Shown: positions 9,072-17,949, counted from the stretch's first letter. The stretch: 64,000 nt of DNA from Rhodococcus sp. (in: high G+C Gram-positive bacteria) (GCF_023264675.1 NZ_JAHFVG010000025.1:1-64000); one strand, 5' to 3'. A program made the numbers and translations. The notes: generated by a model from the sequence alone, not told the origin.

Positions 9072-9673
9072 GCCACGGCCTGAGTGTCTGTCGTGTGATC
9101 GCCTGCGATTGCTTTGGTTCGTTTGACTGCGAAGACGATCAGTGCGATCGGGAGAATCCAGTTCAGCAACAGATTTCCGGGATGTGCACCTGACAGTCCC
9201 GCAGCCGAAGCCAGTGCCCCGGCGATTACATGACACACCGCCATTGCGAACACGGCACCGGCCCACAGCGCGCTGATCGCCTTGTTCTTTGCTCGGAAGA
9301 TCGGGCTGCCCCAGTACTGAGGGTCGACGGAGTCGCGGGCGTACTGTTCGGTGAACGGCACGGTGACCACCGAGATTGCCATGACCGCAGCGAGGACGAA
9401 CGTCGCGCCGCCGCGTCCGAAATCAGCGAGTGTGTCGTTCACGCTTGCGCCGCCGAGGAACGAGACGGCGGCGATGCCACCGAAGGTCACCACACCGGCG
9501 GCGTCGATGATCTTGAACCCGCCCTTGCCTCGGGCGCCGTAGAGTGCGAGAACCAGCGAGCCCGCGCAGGCCACGAGGGCGGCGATTCCGACTGCGTCGG
9601 TGCCGAGTCGTTCTGTGAGAACCGAGAACAGCGCCCATGGCGCCAATCCCAGCAACATCATTTTTGCGTCCAC
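9068..9673 (-). CDS. Small integral membrane protein, paralogue of the protein at 3870-4466
   Basis: 201 residues starting at a GTG (9673) with GGCAGGAG seven bases upstream; the ATGs at 9661 and 9658 are too far from that site. About six hydrophobic segments (MMLLGLAPWALFSVL, GIAALVACAGSLVLALY, VTFGGIAAVSFLGG, GGATFVLAAVMAISVV, ISALWAGAVFAMAVCHVIAGAL, LLLNWILPIALIVFAV). The loop PFTEQYARDSVDPQYWGSP is shared with the other paralogue. First gene of the lipoprotein/lipase set. Function unknown. Confidence 0.75.
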   Translation of the reverse strand: MDAKMMLLGLAPWALFSVLTERLGTDAVGIAALVACAGSLVLALYGARGKGGFKIIDAAGVVTFGGIAAVSFLGGASVNDTLADFGRGGATFVLAAVMAISVVTVPFTEQYARDSVDPQYWGSPIFRAKNKAISALWAGAVFAMAVCHVIAGALASAAGLSGAHPGNLLLNWILPIALIVFAVKRTKAIAGDHTTDTQAVA

Positions 9674-9972
9674 AACCAATCTCCTGCCGAATGTCGAGTC
9701 AGTGCTCTTGTTTGATGCACCAACTTTCCCTCGAACAGGCATGCACTGACATCGGTGAGTTGACGTATGTTTTCGTGCCTACCGCATTCCTGTGGCGCGC
9801 CGATGCAGCGAGGGTTCGGTCGGCTGGTCGACATAGCGCGTCCGCACCCACAATTGCCGTCCAGCTCGCTGGGCGGGAATGTAGCGCTGTCCCGGCGTTC
9901 GTGTTTGCCGACGAATTCTTTGTGTGCACACCGGGATCGGTCGGTAGACGGCTATTTCGTCGGCAAGGTCAT
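9674..9972. other. Intergenic region without a supported gene
   Basis: About 300 bases between the membrane protein (minus strand, start 9673) and the end of the TetR gene. Open frames crossing it have no ribosome binding site and no recognisable protein. It must contain the promoter for the 9673-to-7396 set. No insertion sequence end, tRNA or convincing terminator was seen. Confidence 0.5.
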
Positions 9973-10638
9973 TCAGGCGTCAGGGCTCGCACGCCGCGCC
10001 GTGCGGAGTCCGGTGATGAGGGCGCTGATTATTCGTGCCAGCGTCGGCTGAAGATCCACGATCGCGTGCGCGAGGCCAGGTTCGTTTCGGTAGACCTCAG
10101 CCAGCACATCACCTGGGGTCGACATCTGCCACATAGATCCAGCCGTGGAGATTGCCGTGGAGATGACGTCGATACCATCCTGCTCAACCAGCTCGGGGAA
10201 CACGCCTATGAGAGAGCTGCTGATTCGGTCCACCTCGACATGAGTGACCGATTTGAAGGCTCGTACCGAGTCGACCGAAACATTGCGTTCGAGACTCAAA
10301 GGCACGTGCCCCAGGAGGTCGCAGAAAAGAGGGCGCTCGGTCAGAGTGGCGGCAATAGCGCTCCCGACGTCATCGGCGTTCGTCGCCTCTTCGATGGCGT
10401 GACTCACGGCAGGACCCCACTCCGCCCATTGTTGGGAGGCGAGGCGAAGGAAAATCAGTTCCCGCGTTTCGAAGTAGCGAAGCATCGCAGACTTGTGCAT
10501 GCCTGTTTCCTTGGCGATGCCCGTCAGGGTCGCCGAGAGCACTCCGTCTCGGATGGCCAGGAGCTTGGCCGCATCCAGGATCGCGGCCTCGCGTGATCGC
10601 TTGGCGTCGGCGCTGCGCGCACGCTTGAAGTCGGACAT
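9973..10638 (-). CDS. TetR-family transcriptional regulator
   Basis: 221 residues. The N-terminal DNA-binding domain (REAAILDAAKLLAIRDGVLSATLTGIAKETGMHKSAMLRYFETRELIFLRL) is a typical TetR helix-turn-helix; the C-terminal ligand-binding part is divergent, as usual. Divergently transcribed from a short-chain dehydrogenase 58 bases away, with a perfect palindrome between them, so it most likely represses that dehydrogenase and itself. The ligand is unknown. Confidence 0.85.
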   Translation of the reverse strand: MSDFKRARSADAKRSREAAILDAAKLLAIRDGVLSATLTGIAKETGMHKSAMLRYFETRELIFLRLASQQWAEWGPAVSHAIEEATNADDVGSAIAATLTERPLFCDLLGHVPLSLERNVSVDSVRAFKSVTHVEVDRISSSLIGVFPELVEQDGIDVISTAISTAGSMWQMSTPGDVLAEVYRNEPGLAHAIVDLQPTLARIISALITGLRTARRASPDA

Positions 10639-10664
10639 GGCACGACTTTACCGCATCAGTGTTG

Positions 10665-10675
10665 CGTTAATAACG
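10665..10675. promoter_or_regulatory. Candidate TetR operator between divergent genes
   Basis: Perfect dyad CGTTA-A-TAACG centred in the 58-bp gap between the TetR and dehydrogenase starts. A wider GCGTT...AACGC symmetry overlaps it (10664-10681). Position and symmetry fit an operator controlling both directions. Confidence 0.55.
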
Positions 10676-10696
10676 AAACGCTGTTGTACTAAATGC

Positions 10697-11587
10697 ATGA
10701 AACAAACATGGTTCATCACCGGTTCTTCCCGCGGCCTCGGCAAAGCACTCGCCCGGGCAGCGCTGTCAGCCGGTCACTCGGTCGCCGCCACAGCGCGCAA
10801 CCCCGAGCAGCTCGCGGATCTGGTCGCCGAGTTCGGGGACAACGTTCTCCCGTTGGCTCTCGACGTCACCGATCCCGCTCGCGTCGAACAAGCTCTGTCC
10901 GACACGGTCGAGAATTTCGGACGGATCGACGTGCTCGTCAACAACGCCGGTTATGCCAACGTGGCCCCGATCGAATCGGGATCGCCCGAAGATTTCCGGG
11001 CGCAGTTCGAGACGAATTTCTGGGGCGTCTACAACGTCTCCCGCGCCGCTGTCCCCATCTTGCGAAAGCAGGAATCCGGTCTCATTGTGCAGATCTCATC
11101 GATCGGTGGACGCGTGGGTAGCTCACCCGGCATCGGCAGCTACCAGGCCGCCAAGTTCGCCATCGACGGCTTCAGTCGTGTTCTCCGCGCTGAGGTCTCA
11201 CCGTTCGGAGTGCGGGTTCTGGTCGTCGAACCGAGCGGCTTCAACACAGACTGGGCTGGTTCCTCCATGACAATTCACGACGTCCCCGACTCCTACGCCG
11301 AGACTGTGGGAACAATGAACAGCATCAAGCGACAGGGGTCCGGTATGAGCCCAGGAGTACCGGAACGCGCGGGAGAGATATTGGTGAGGTTGGCACAAGG
11401 TAACGATATTCCGAACAATCTAGCCCTCGGGGTCATCGCATCCGATATGGCAGTTGCCCATAGCAATCGCTTACTCGTCGACGACAGAAAGTGGGCCGAG
11501 ATCAGTCGATCAGCCGATGCCGGACAGCCCTACCCAGTGGCACTTCCCGTCAATTCCCCAGATCTGGCAGAGACTTTCGAGTCGTGA
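10697..11587 (+). CDS. Short-chain dehydrogenase/reductase
   Basis: 296 residues. NAD(P)-binding glycine motif near the N-terminus (TGSSRGLGKALA), NNAGYAN, the catalytic Ser in IVQISSIGGRVG and the Tyr-Lys pair in YQAAKFAID. The ARNPEQL after beta-2 suggests NADPH preference. Resembles the oxidoreductase group often paired with TetR regulators. The ATG at 10697 is chosen because the dinucleotide fold starts immediately after it (MKQTWFITGSSRG); the ribosome binding site is weak. Substrate unknown. Probably induced when the divergent TetR protein binds its ligand. Confidence 0.85.
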   Translation: MKQTWFITGSSRGLGKALARAALSAGHSVAATARNPEQLADLVAEFGDNVLPLALDVTDPARVEQALSDTVENFGRIDVLVNNAGYANVAPIESGSPEDFRAQFETNFWGVYNVSRAAVPILRKQESGLIVQISSIGGRVGSSPGIGSYQAAKFAIDGFSRVLRAEVSPFGVRVLVVEPSGFNTDWAGSSMTIHDVPDSYAETVGTMNSIKRQGSGMSPGVPERAGEILVRLAQGNDIPNNLALGVIASDMAVAHSNRLLVDDRKWAEISRSADAGQPYPVALPVNSPDLAETFES

Positions 11588-11618
11588 TCACCGGGCCCGA
11601 CCGTAGTGACGCCGGCGG

Positions 11619-12761
11619 TCAGCGCACCGCCAACCGCCAGAGAGATGTGGTCTCCCGCGACCGCGCGGTGTGGAAGAGATCGTCGGCGTCGCGTGCTCGT
11701 GAATGCGTCGGAGTGGTGTCGGTTCTGCCGAGGACGTCGAGGCCGGCTCGGTCGATTGCAGCCAGCAGATCGTCTCTTGTGACAAGGCCGAGTAGCTCCG
11801 CGAGATCGGAGATGACGAGCCACGCTTCGCCACCAGGTTCCAGGTGCTTGCCGAGACGGTCGAGGAACGCCCGGAGCATTCTGCTGCCGGGGTCGTAGAT
11901 GGCGTGCTCGATGCCCGACGTCGGCTTCGTCGGAATCCACGGCGGATTGCACACCACCAGCGATGCTCGGCCCGAAGGAAAGACGTCGGTGAGCTGAACG
12001 TCCACCTGGTCGCCGAACCCCAGCTTCGCGACATTGGCTGTGGCGCAGGCGATTGCCCGTGGATCCTTGTCCGTCGCCACGATTCTCTCGACGCCTCGTT
12101 TGGCGAGTACGGCGGCGAGAACGCCGGTGCCCGTGCCGATATCGAACGCTGTAGTCGTGCCCGCGGGCAGGGGCGTGGTCGCGACGAGTTGCACGTACTC
12201 GCCGCGTAGAGGCGAGAAGACCCCGAAATGCGGTTCGATACTCGCGTCGAGCGCCGGGACGTGTACTCCCTTACGCCGCCATTCGTGGGCCCCGATCAGG
12301 CTGAGCAACTCCCGGAGAGACAGCAGCGACGGGCCGGTCGGTTCGCCGTAGACCTCGGAGGCGGCTAGCGAGACGTCCGGTGCTCGGCCGTAGTCCAAGG
12401 CATGATTCGAATCCAGCTCGACGAGAAGCATTCCAAGGGTGCGTGCCCGACGCGCTTGATCCTGGCGATGGAGGTGAAAGTCCTCGGCGGGGGAGGACGA
12501 CGGTTGGCGCTTCTTCGGTTCGGCTCGCCTGGTCATCGCAGTGAGCAGTTGTCGTGCGTTGTTGAAATCGCCGCGCCACAGCAAGGATTCGCCGAGCGAT
12601 GCGCGTTTGTAGGCGACGTCGGCGGTGATGTCGTCACCGATGATGTGGATCGCCCGAGGGGCAGGAGCGTTGTTTTCCGACCGCCAACGCGCCATGTGTA
12701 CGTTGCCGTCCTCGGTCCATTCGACGGTGTCTGCGGAACCTATAGCGTCGGGGTCGCTCAC
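11619..12761 (-). CDS. Class I SAM-dependent methyltransferase (PrmC/MTS-like)
   Basis: 380 residues from a GTG at 12761 with GGAGG upstream; an in-frame ATG at 12785 is the alternative but lacks a ribosome site. The C-terminal half is a small-methyltransferase domain: SAM motif I FDIGTGTGVLA, the acidic residue in VATDKDPRA, and motif IV VVCNPPWIP, the NPPW signature of N6-adenine/N5-glutamine methyltransferases such as HemK and RsmC. The N-terminal half (DITADVAYKRASLGESLLWRGDFNNARQLL) resembles the N-terminal domain of these enzymes. Likely target is rRNA, tRNA or a protein glutamine. Confidence 0.8.
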   Translation of the reverse strand: MSDPDAIGSADTVEWTEDGNVHMARWRSENNAPAPRAIHIIGDDITADVAYKRASLGESLLWRGDFNNARQLLTAMTRRAEPKKRQPSSSPAEDFHLHRQDQARRARTLGMLLVELDSNHALDYGRAPDVSLAASEVYGEPTGPSLLSLRELLSLIGAHEWRRKGVHVPALDASIEPHFGVFSPLRGEYVQLVATTPLPAGTTTAFDIGTGTGVLAAVLAKRGVERIVATDKDPRAIACATANVAKLGFGDQVDVQLTDVFPSGRASLVVCNPPWIPTKPTSGIEHAIYDPGSRMLRAFLDRLGKHLEPGGEAWLVISDLAELLGLVTRDDLLAAIDRAGLDVLGRTDTTPTHSRARDADDLFHTARSRETTSLWRLAVR

Positions 12762-12878
12762 CGTGCCTCCGTCGTCGGCGAACATGGTGTGGACTTTCGA
12801 CTGAGCAGAGACACAGGACCCCTTCGGTTCGGATCAGTCAACCACAACACCCGGCCCCGGAATCCCACCACGTTCGGC

Positions 12879-13847
12879 TCATCGGACAGGAGGGAGCAGT
12901 TCGTGTCGTCGAACGGCAACTTCCGCCTGTATCGCATCCCGTACGGCGATGACGGTCGGATTGGTCAGACTTTCTCGACGTGCGGCGAGCGAAAACTCCA
13001 GTTGTACGTCGATCCGATCGGGGAGGAGGCGTATCAGTTCGGGATAGGGGGATGCCATGAAAGCCGGCAGCAGTCCGATGCCTCCGCCCGCTCGCGTGGC
13101 TTCGACGTGCGCGAAGATATTGGTCGACATGAACTTGGCGGTTGCGCCGGGAATGTGCCGGCCCAGATCCAGATCGCCGACCTGCAGCAGCGAATCGACG
13201 AAGAAGATCAGAGGATGGTCCCGTACCTCTTCGAGTGTCCGGGGGGAGCCGTAACGGTCGAGGTATCCCTGTGTGGCATAGATACCCATCGAGTACCTGC
13301 TGACGAACTCCGAGACCAGCCGACTGTTAAGTAGTGTTCCCACCGCGATTGCGATATCGAAACCGGACTGATGAAGATTGAGTTGCCTTGTGGCAGTGAG
13401 CAATTCAATGGAGAGGTCGGGATGTTGCATTCGCAGGCGCGCAAGAGCGGGGGCGATGATGTGGGAGCCGAAACCTTCGGTCGCCATGACTCGGACAGTG
13501 CCACGCAGTGAATTGTCGGTGTTACCCACAGCGGCGTCCACTGCCTGCTGCAGTGACATTTCGATCGATCGTGCCTGTTCTGCGACGATCCTACCGATGT
13601 CGGTGAGTTCCCAGCCGTTGGATCCTCGCTCGATCAATCGGACGTTCAGAACCTTTTCCAGCGCCTGAATCCGGCGGGAGACGGTGGTGTGATCGACGCC
13701 GAGAAAGTCTGCAGCGGACCGGCGTGAGCCGGTGCGCGCGACTGCCGAGAGATAGCGAAAGTCGTCTGCGCGAACCTGCCGAAGGTCCACAGATCGCTTG
13801 GTGCCGAGTGGAGTACGGGCAGGACCGTCGTTCATATGTCGAGACAT
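12879..13847 (-). CDS. LysR-family transcriptional regulator
   Basis: 322 residues from the ATG at 13847 (a GGAGGG lies just upstream; ATG 13835 is possible). N-terminal winged helix-turn-helix VRADDFRYLSAVARTGSRRSAADFLGVDHTTVSRRIQALE, then a LysR substrate-binding domain (GTVRVMATEGFGSHIIAPAL...HPDLSIELLT...FDIAIAVG). Divergent from the aldehyde dehydrogenase gene with a 25-bp dyad between them, so it most likely controls the catabolic set at 14065-17860. Confidence 0.86.
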   Translation of the reverse strand: MSRHMNDGPARTPLGTKRSVDLRQVRADDFRYLSAVARTGSRRSAADFLGVDHTTVSRRIQALEKVLNVRLIERGSNGWELTDIGRIVAEQARSIEMSLQQAVDAAVGNTDNSLRGTVRVMATEGFGSHIIAPALARLRMQHPDLSIELLTATRQLNLHQSGFDIAIAVGTLLNSRLVSEFVSRYSMGIYATQGYLDRYGSPRTLEEVRDHPLIFFVDSLLQVGDLDLGRHIPGATAKFMSTNIFAHVEATRAGGGIGLLPAFMASPYPELIRLLPDRIDVQLEFSLAARRESLTNPTVIAVRDAIQAEVAVRRHELLPPVR

Positions 13848-13888
13848 TACCCTCCGCGCGGTGGAAGAAGTGCCCATCTCCGGGGTCA

Positions 13889-13913
13889 GGGGTGTGCATT
13901 TTTGCAACACCCC
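13889..13913. promoter_or_regulatory. Candidate LysR operator
   Basis: Perfect 7-bp inverted arms GGGGTGT and ACACCCC separated by 11 bases that themselves contain TGCA...TGCA. This matches the LysR-type spacing rule (symmetric arms with an 11-bp centre). It lies 42 bp upstream of the LysR start and about 150 bp upstream of the aldehyde dehydrogenase start. Confidence 0.6.
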
Positions 13914-14064
13914 AAGGCCGTTCTGAGCGTTGACCGACACCTCGAGCCGGCGCAGGCTTGTTTCAGTTCATGACTGCGACGAACAATCTTCGCGCAATTC
14001 ATCGGCGCTGCACATGCGGTGTCGAATCCAACTCCAGCAATGGAAATTCTCGAGGAGCGCCCGA

Positions 14065-15573
14065 ATGACTTCTACTTTGATCTCGCCCTCCAGCCTCGGC
14101 ATTCCCGATGCCGTGGACTACCGGATGGTCATCGGTGGTGCGCCGGTGGAGGCCATCGGAGGCGGGTGGACCGACGTCACCACCCCGATCCTGCGCGATC
14201 ACGTGATCGCCCGTGTCCCCACCGGTGAAGCAGCCGATGTGGACCTGGCCGTGCAGGCGGCACGAGATGCCTTCCCACAGTGGCGGGCCATGCCGTTTGC
14301 CAGTCGTCAACGGGCACTCGGACGGATCGCGGACGCCATCGAGGACCGCGTGGACGAACTTGCATTCATCACGGCGCTCGACACCGGAAATGCGATTCGA
14401 ACTCAAGCCAGACCCGAAGCCGGTGGGCTCGCCAATATGTTTCGCTACTTCGCCGGCATCGCGGGCGAGACGAAGGGAGTCGTACTGCCGGCGGGCGACG
14501 ACCAGCTGTCCTACACCCGGTTGGAACCTCTCGGCGTGGTCGGTGCGATTCTCCCCTGGAATTCTCCCCTGATGATTGCCGGATTCAAGATCCCGGCAGC
14601 ACTCGCCGCAGGCAACACCGTGGTGGTCAAAGCAGCGGAGGCCGCACCGCTGAGCGTGATCTTGTTGGCGGAGATCTGCTCGGAGTTTCTTCCCGCCGGT
14701 GTGCTCAACGTGGTCACCGGAACCGGTCCCGTCGCCGGTGAACGACTGGTTCAGCACCCGGGGGTCGACAAAGTCTCGTTCACCGGATCGACCGAGGTCG
14801 GTCGTCACGTAGCGCGTGAAGCCGGGCATCGCCTCGCACACGTCTCCCTCGAGCTGGGTGGGAAGAACCCGTCGATCGTGTTTCCCGACGCCGTGAACGA
14901 CGACGACCTGATCGCCAATCTGCTGTTGTCCTCGCGTGTTCACCGTCAGGGCCAGAGTTGCACGGCGGGATCGCGAATTTTCCTGCACGAGGACATCTAC
15001 GACGAGGTGCTGGCGCAATTGGTCGATTCACTCGGTAGCCAAATCGTCGGCAACCCGTTGGACGAGTCGACGGACATCGGCGCGATCATCAATCAGAAGC
15101 AGTTCGATTCGGTGACATCGTTCGTCGAGGAAGGAATCGCGACCGAGGGCATCGATCTTGCGCTCGACGGATCGCCCCGCACGGTCGGTGATCTCTCCGG
15201 GTACTACATGGCACCAACGATTTTCGCGGGAGCGACGAACGATTGGAGGCTTTCGCGTGAGGAAATCTTCGGCCCGGTCGTGGTCGTCATTCCGTGGAGG
15301 GACGAAGCCGACGTGATCGCAATGGCCAACGATTCGCACTACGGCCTCGCCGCGTATCTGTGGACGCACGACATCGACAAGGCAATCAAGACCGCCCATG
15401 CGCTCGAAACCGGATGGGTGCAGGTCAATCAGGGCGGTGGCCAGGTGGCCGGCCAGTCCTACGGCGGTTACAAGCAGAGCGGGATCGGTCGGGAAGCGTC
15501 GCTCGAAGGCATGATCGCCGGTTTCACGCAGACCAAGCAGATCAACATCAAGCTGCGGACGCCGAACCTCTGA
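14065..15573 (+). CDS. Aldehyde dehydrogenase (NAD(P)-dependent)
   Basis: 502 residues. ALDH superfamily landmarks in order: PWNSPLMIAGFKIPAALAAGNTVVVK (cofactor binding), FTGSTEVGRHV, the general base Glu in LELGGKNPSIVF, the catalytic Cys in GQSCTAG, and EEIFGPVV. GAGGAG precedes the ATG at 14065. Oxidises an aldehyde to the acid. It heads a plus-strand catabolic group with a CoA-transferase and a 3-hydroxyacid dehydrogenase, so it probably acts in breakdown of a branched or hydroxy acid; it lacks obvious signs of the CoA-acylating MmsA type. Likely LysR-controlled. Confidence 0.9.
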   Translation: MTSTLISPSSLGIPDAVDYRMVIGGAPVEAIGGGWTDVTTPILRDHVIARVPTGEAADVDLAVQAARDAFPQWRAMPFASRQRALGRIADAIEDRVDELAFITALDTGNAIRTQARPEAGGLANMFRYFAGIAGETKGVVLPAGDDQLSYTRLEPLGVVGAILPWNSPLMIAGFKIPAALAAGNTVVVKAAEAAPLSVILLAEICSEFLPAGVLNVVTGTGPVAGERLVQHPGVDKVSFTGSTEVGRHVAREAGHRLAHVSLELGGKNPSIVFPDAVNDDDLIANLLLSSRVHRQGQSCTAGSRIFLHEDIYDEVLAQLVDSLGSQIVGNPLDESTDIGAIINQKQFDSVTSFVEEGIATEGIDLALDGSPRTVGDLSGYYMAPTIFAGATNDWRLSREEIFGPVVVVIPWRDEADVIAMANDSHYGLAAYLWTHDIDKAIKTAHALETGWVQVNQGGGQVAGQSYGGYKQSGIGREASLEGMIAGFTQTKQINIKLRTPNL

Positions 15574-15642
15574 CCCGACACCCGGTGCACCTCCGTCGGC
15601 AATCGACGTGCCGACGCGATGTGCTCGAACAAAGGATGTGAC

Positions 15643-16878
15643 ATGACTGCAGGACCATTGAACGGCATCGTGGTACTGGATATATCGAAGGCTCTCGCCG
15701 GCCCCATCGCGGCGATGATGCTGGGCGACATGGGCGCTCGTGTGATCAAGATCGAGACTCCTGGCAGCGGCGACGACTCGCGCAGCTGGGGTCCACCGTT
15801 CGCTGGACCCGACAACGATCAGTCGTCGTACTTCATGTCTGCCAACCGCAACAAGGAGTCGATCGAACTGAATCTCAAGAGTGTCGAGGGCAAGGAGGTG
15901 CTGGCCAAGCTCATCGCCAAAGCCGACGTGCTCATCGAGAATCTGCGTCCAGGAGCCTTCGACAGGTTGGGCTTCGACTCCGAGAATATCGAGCGTCTGA
16001 ATCCTCGCCTGATAACTCTGTCGGTCACCGGTTTCGGGCATGACGGACCCGAAGGTTCACGAGCCGGATACGACCAGATAGCACAGGGTGAGGCCGGTCT
16101 GATGTCGTTGACCGGCTCGCCGGAGACCGGGCCGACCCGCATCGGCGTCCCGATTGCGGACGTGCTCGCGGGTGTGCACGGAGCCGCGGGTGTGTCCGCG
16201 GCTCTCGCCGGACGCGAAAAGACCGGCCGCGGAATGGTAGTGCGTACATCGCTGCTCGCCGCGGCGGTGAGCGCCCACACTTTTCAAGGTGCCAAATGGA
16301 CCGTCGCCGGGCAGGTCGCTACACCGACCGGCAATCATCACCCGCAGATTGCGCCGTACGGCAGCTTCCGGTGTGAGGATGGATACGTCCAGATCGCAGT
16401 GGGCAGCGAGTCGCTCTGGCGCACATTTGCGCCCGTGGTGGGGCTGTCGTCGAACGACGAGAGATTCGCATCGAACTCGGACCGAATTGCCCACCGGGAC
16501 GAATTGATCGGTGAGATCGAAGCCGCATTCGCACTCCGGAAGCGCGCTGAAATCCTGGCGGAGCTGACGCGCCTCGGAGTCCCGGCCGGCGCGATCCGCA
16601 CGATCGACGAGGTCTACGAGTGGGAACAGACTCGAAGTCAGGGGCTCCTCGTCGAGGTCGACCACGCAGTGGCGGGAAAGGTACGGCTGCCCGGTCCTTC
16701 CGTTCGTATGGAGACCGCCGCGGGCGAATCACTCCTACGGCCGGTTCACGATGCTCCGCCGATACTCGGCCAGCACAATGCGAGCGTGCGCGCCTGGCTC
16801 GAAGACGACGACCGTCCGGTGCCTTCCGAGTACGACGGACCGACACTTGCCCACGCGGGCAGCGCAGTACTTCGCTGA
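15643..16878 (+). CDS. Class III CoA-transferase (CaiB/BaiF family)
   Basis: 411 residues. Family features: LNGIVVLDISKALAGPIAAMMLGDMGARVIKIE at the N-terminus, the NRNKESIELNLK block, VLIENLRPGAFDRLGF, GFGHDGPEGSRAGYDQIAQGEAGLMSLTG, and the catalytic Asp in GVPIADVLAGVHGA. Transfers CoA between carboxylic acids to activate the pathway acid. AAAGGA precedes the ATG at 15643. Follows the aldehyde dehydrogenase by 69 bases and is followed by a hydroxyacid dehydrogenase, consistent with one operon. Confidence 0.9.
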   Translation: MTAGPLNGIVVLDISKALAGPIAAMMLGDMGARVIKIETPGSGDDSRSWGPPFAGPDNDQSSYFMSANRNKESIELNLKSVEGKEVLAKLIAKADVLIENLRPGAFDRLGFDSENIERLNPRLITLSVTGFGHDGPEGSRAGYDQIAQGEAGLMSLTGSPETGPTRIGVPIADVLAGVHGAAGVSAALAGREKTGRGMVVRTSLLAAAVSAHTFQGAKWTVAGQVATPTGNHHPQIAPYGSFRCEDGYVQIAVGSESLWRTFAPVVGLSSNDERFASNSDRIAHRDELIGEIEAAFALRKRAEILAELTRLGVPAGAIRTIDEVYEWEQTRSQGLLVEVDHAVAGKVRLPGPSVRMETAAGESLLRPVHDAPPILGQHNASVRAWLEDDDRPVPSEYDGPTLAHAGSAVLR

Positions 16879-16924
16879 CATTGCTCGGCGACATTGCTCG
16901 CTGACATTGCTCGGCGACATTTCC
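16873..16924. repeat. Tandem repeat of four 13-bp units across a stop codon
   Basis: Units CGCTGACATTGCT and CGGCGACATTGCT alternate (16873, 16886, 16899, 16912), so the array is a 26-bp segment present twice. The first unit contains the CoA-transferase stop codon. A frame reading through the repeat would add a short tail, so the duplication lies just outside the coding region. Confidence 0.85.
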
Positions 16925-16972
16925 GGCCTTCTCAGACCATCGTCAGAACGATAACCATCTCCTGGAGTAGTC

Positions 16973-17860
16973 ATGAATATTGCGTTTCTCGGGCTTGGGA
17001 ACATGGGACTCGGCATGGCCGCGAACCTGGTTCTGGCGGGTCACTCCGTCACCGGCTTCGATCCTTCGAGTGATGCGCTGTCGCGGGGCGCCGAGAAGGG
17101 CATCCTGGGCGCGGCATCGGCGGCCGAGGCGGTGGCCGACGCCGACGCCGTCATCACGATGCTGCCGAGCGGCAAACACGTACTGGACGTGTACGTCGAA
17201 CTCGTTGCTGCCGTTGCACGTCCGACCCTGTTCGTCGACTGCTCGACCATCGACGTCGCGGACTCCCGGTCGGCCGCGTCGATCGCACTCGACGCCGGGC
17301 ACCGCGCAATCGACGCGCCGGTGTCGGGAGGCACCGTGGCGGCCGACGCGGGCACTCTTACCTTCATGGTCGGCGGAGCAACCGAGTCCCTCGACGAAGC
17401 GCAGGTCCTTCTCGACGTGATGGGCGCGCGGGTTGTTCGCTGTGGCGATTCGGGTGCCGGACAGGCAGCAAAAATCTGTAACAACATGATTCTCGGAATC
17501 TCGATGGTCGCCGTCAGTGAAGCGTTTGCACTGGGCGCCGAACTCGGCGTGTCCGATCAAGCTCTGTTCGATGTGTCGTCGACTGCATCCGGGCAATGTT
17601 GGGCTCTGACCGCCAATTGTCCCGTTCCCGGGCCTGTTCCGAGCAGTCCGGCAAACCGTGACTATTCCGGTGGATTCGCCAGTGCCCTGATGCTGAAGGA
17701 TCTGCGGCTTGCCCAGTCTGCGGCCGAACGGAGCGACGTGAGTGTCGCTCTCGGACGTCATGCGGCGAGTCTCTACGAGGCGTTCGTGTCTCAGGACGGG
17801 CCCTCCCGAGATTTCTCGGCCATCATCACCGCCATTCGGGCGGGCACACTCGCCGGCTGA
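16973..17860 (+). CDS. mmsB: 3-hydroxyisobutyrate dehydrogenase family enzyme
   Basis: 295 residues. Rossmann motif FLGLGNMGLGMA at the N-terminus, the substrate-binding DAPVSGGTVAADAGTLTFMVGG signature, and the catalytic Lys in GQAAKICNNMILG: all hallmarks of 3-hydroxyisobutyrate dehydrogenase, which oxidises 3-hydroxyisobutyrate to methylmalonate semialdehyde in valine breakdown. Family members also act on tartronate semialdehyde and other 3-hydroxyacids, so the substrate assignment is provisional. CTCCTGGAGTAGTC precedes the ATG. Last gene of the presumed LysR-controlled operon, ending at a strong terminator. Confidence 0.85.
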   Translation: MNIAFLGLGNMGLGMAANLVLAGHSVTGFDPSSDALSRGAEKGILGAASAAEAVADADAVITMLPSGKHVLDVYVELVAAVARPTLFVDCSTIDVADSRSAASIALDAGHRAIDAPVSGGTVAADAGTLTFMVGGATESLDEAQVLLDVMGARVVRCGDSGAGQAAKICNNMILGISMVAVSEAFALGAELGVSDQALFDVSSTASGQCWALTANCPVPGPVPSSPANRDYSGGFASALMLKDLRLAQSAAERSDVSVALGRHAASLYEAFVSQDGPSRDFSAIITAIRAGTLAG

Positions 17861-17910
17861 GCGGGCGGCCGTCTGCTCTCGACGCGACCGAGACTTCGGA
17901 TAGCACGAAA

Positions 17911-17949
17911 TCGGGCCCCTCCATCGAATCTGCCGATGGAGGGGCCCGA
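17911..17949. terminator. Bidirectional terminator hairpin
   Basis: A perfect 16-bp stem (17911-17926 paired with 17934-17949) with a 7-base loop AATCTGC lies between convergent genes mmsB and the acyl-CoA synthetase. The stem core is GGGCCCCTCCATCG. It is strong and symmetric, so it can serve both strands. Confidence 0.88.

Noticed and set aside
9674..9972. Remnant of an insertion sequence or broken gene
   Set aside because: No transposase fragments, terminal repeats or recognisable protein remnants were found in any frame.
13999..15018. Long open frame on the minus strand opposite the aldehyde dehydrogenase gene
   Set aside because: It is antisense to a fully recognisable enzyme, has no ribosome binding site and no recognisable protein sequence; high GC makes such frames common.
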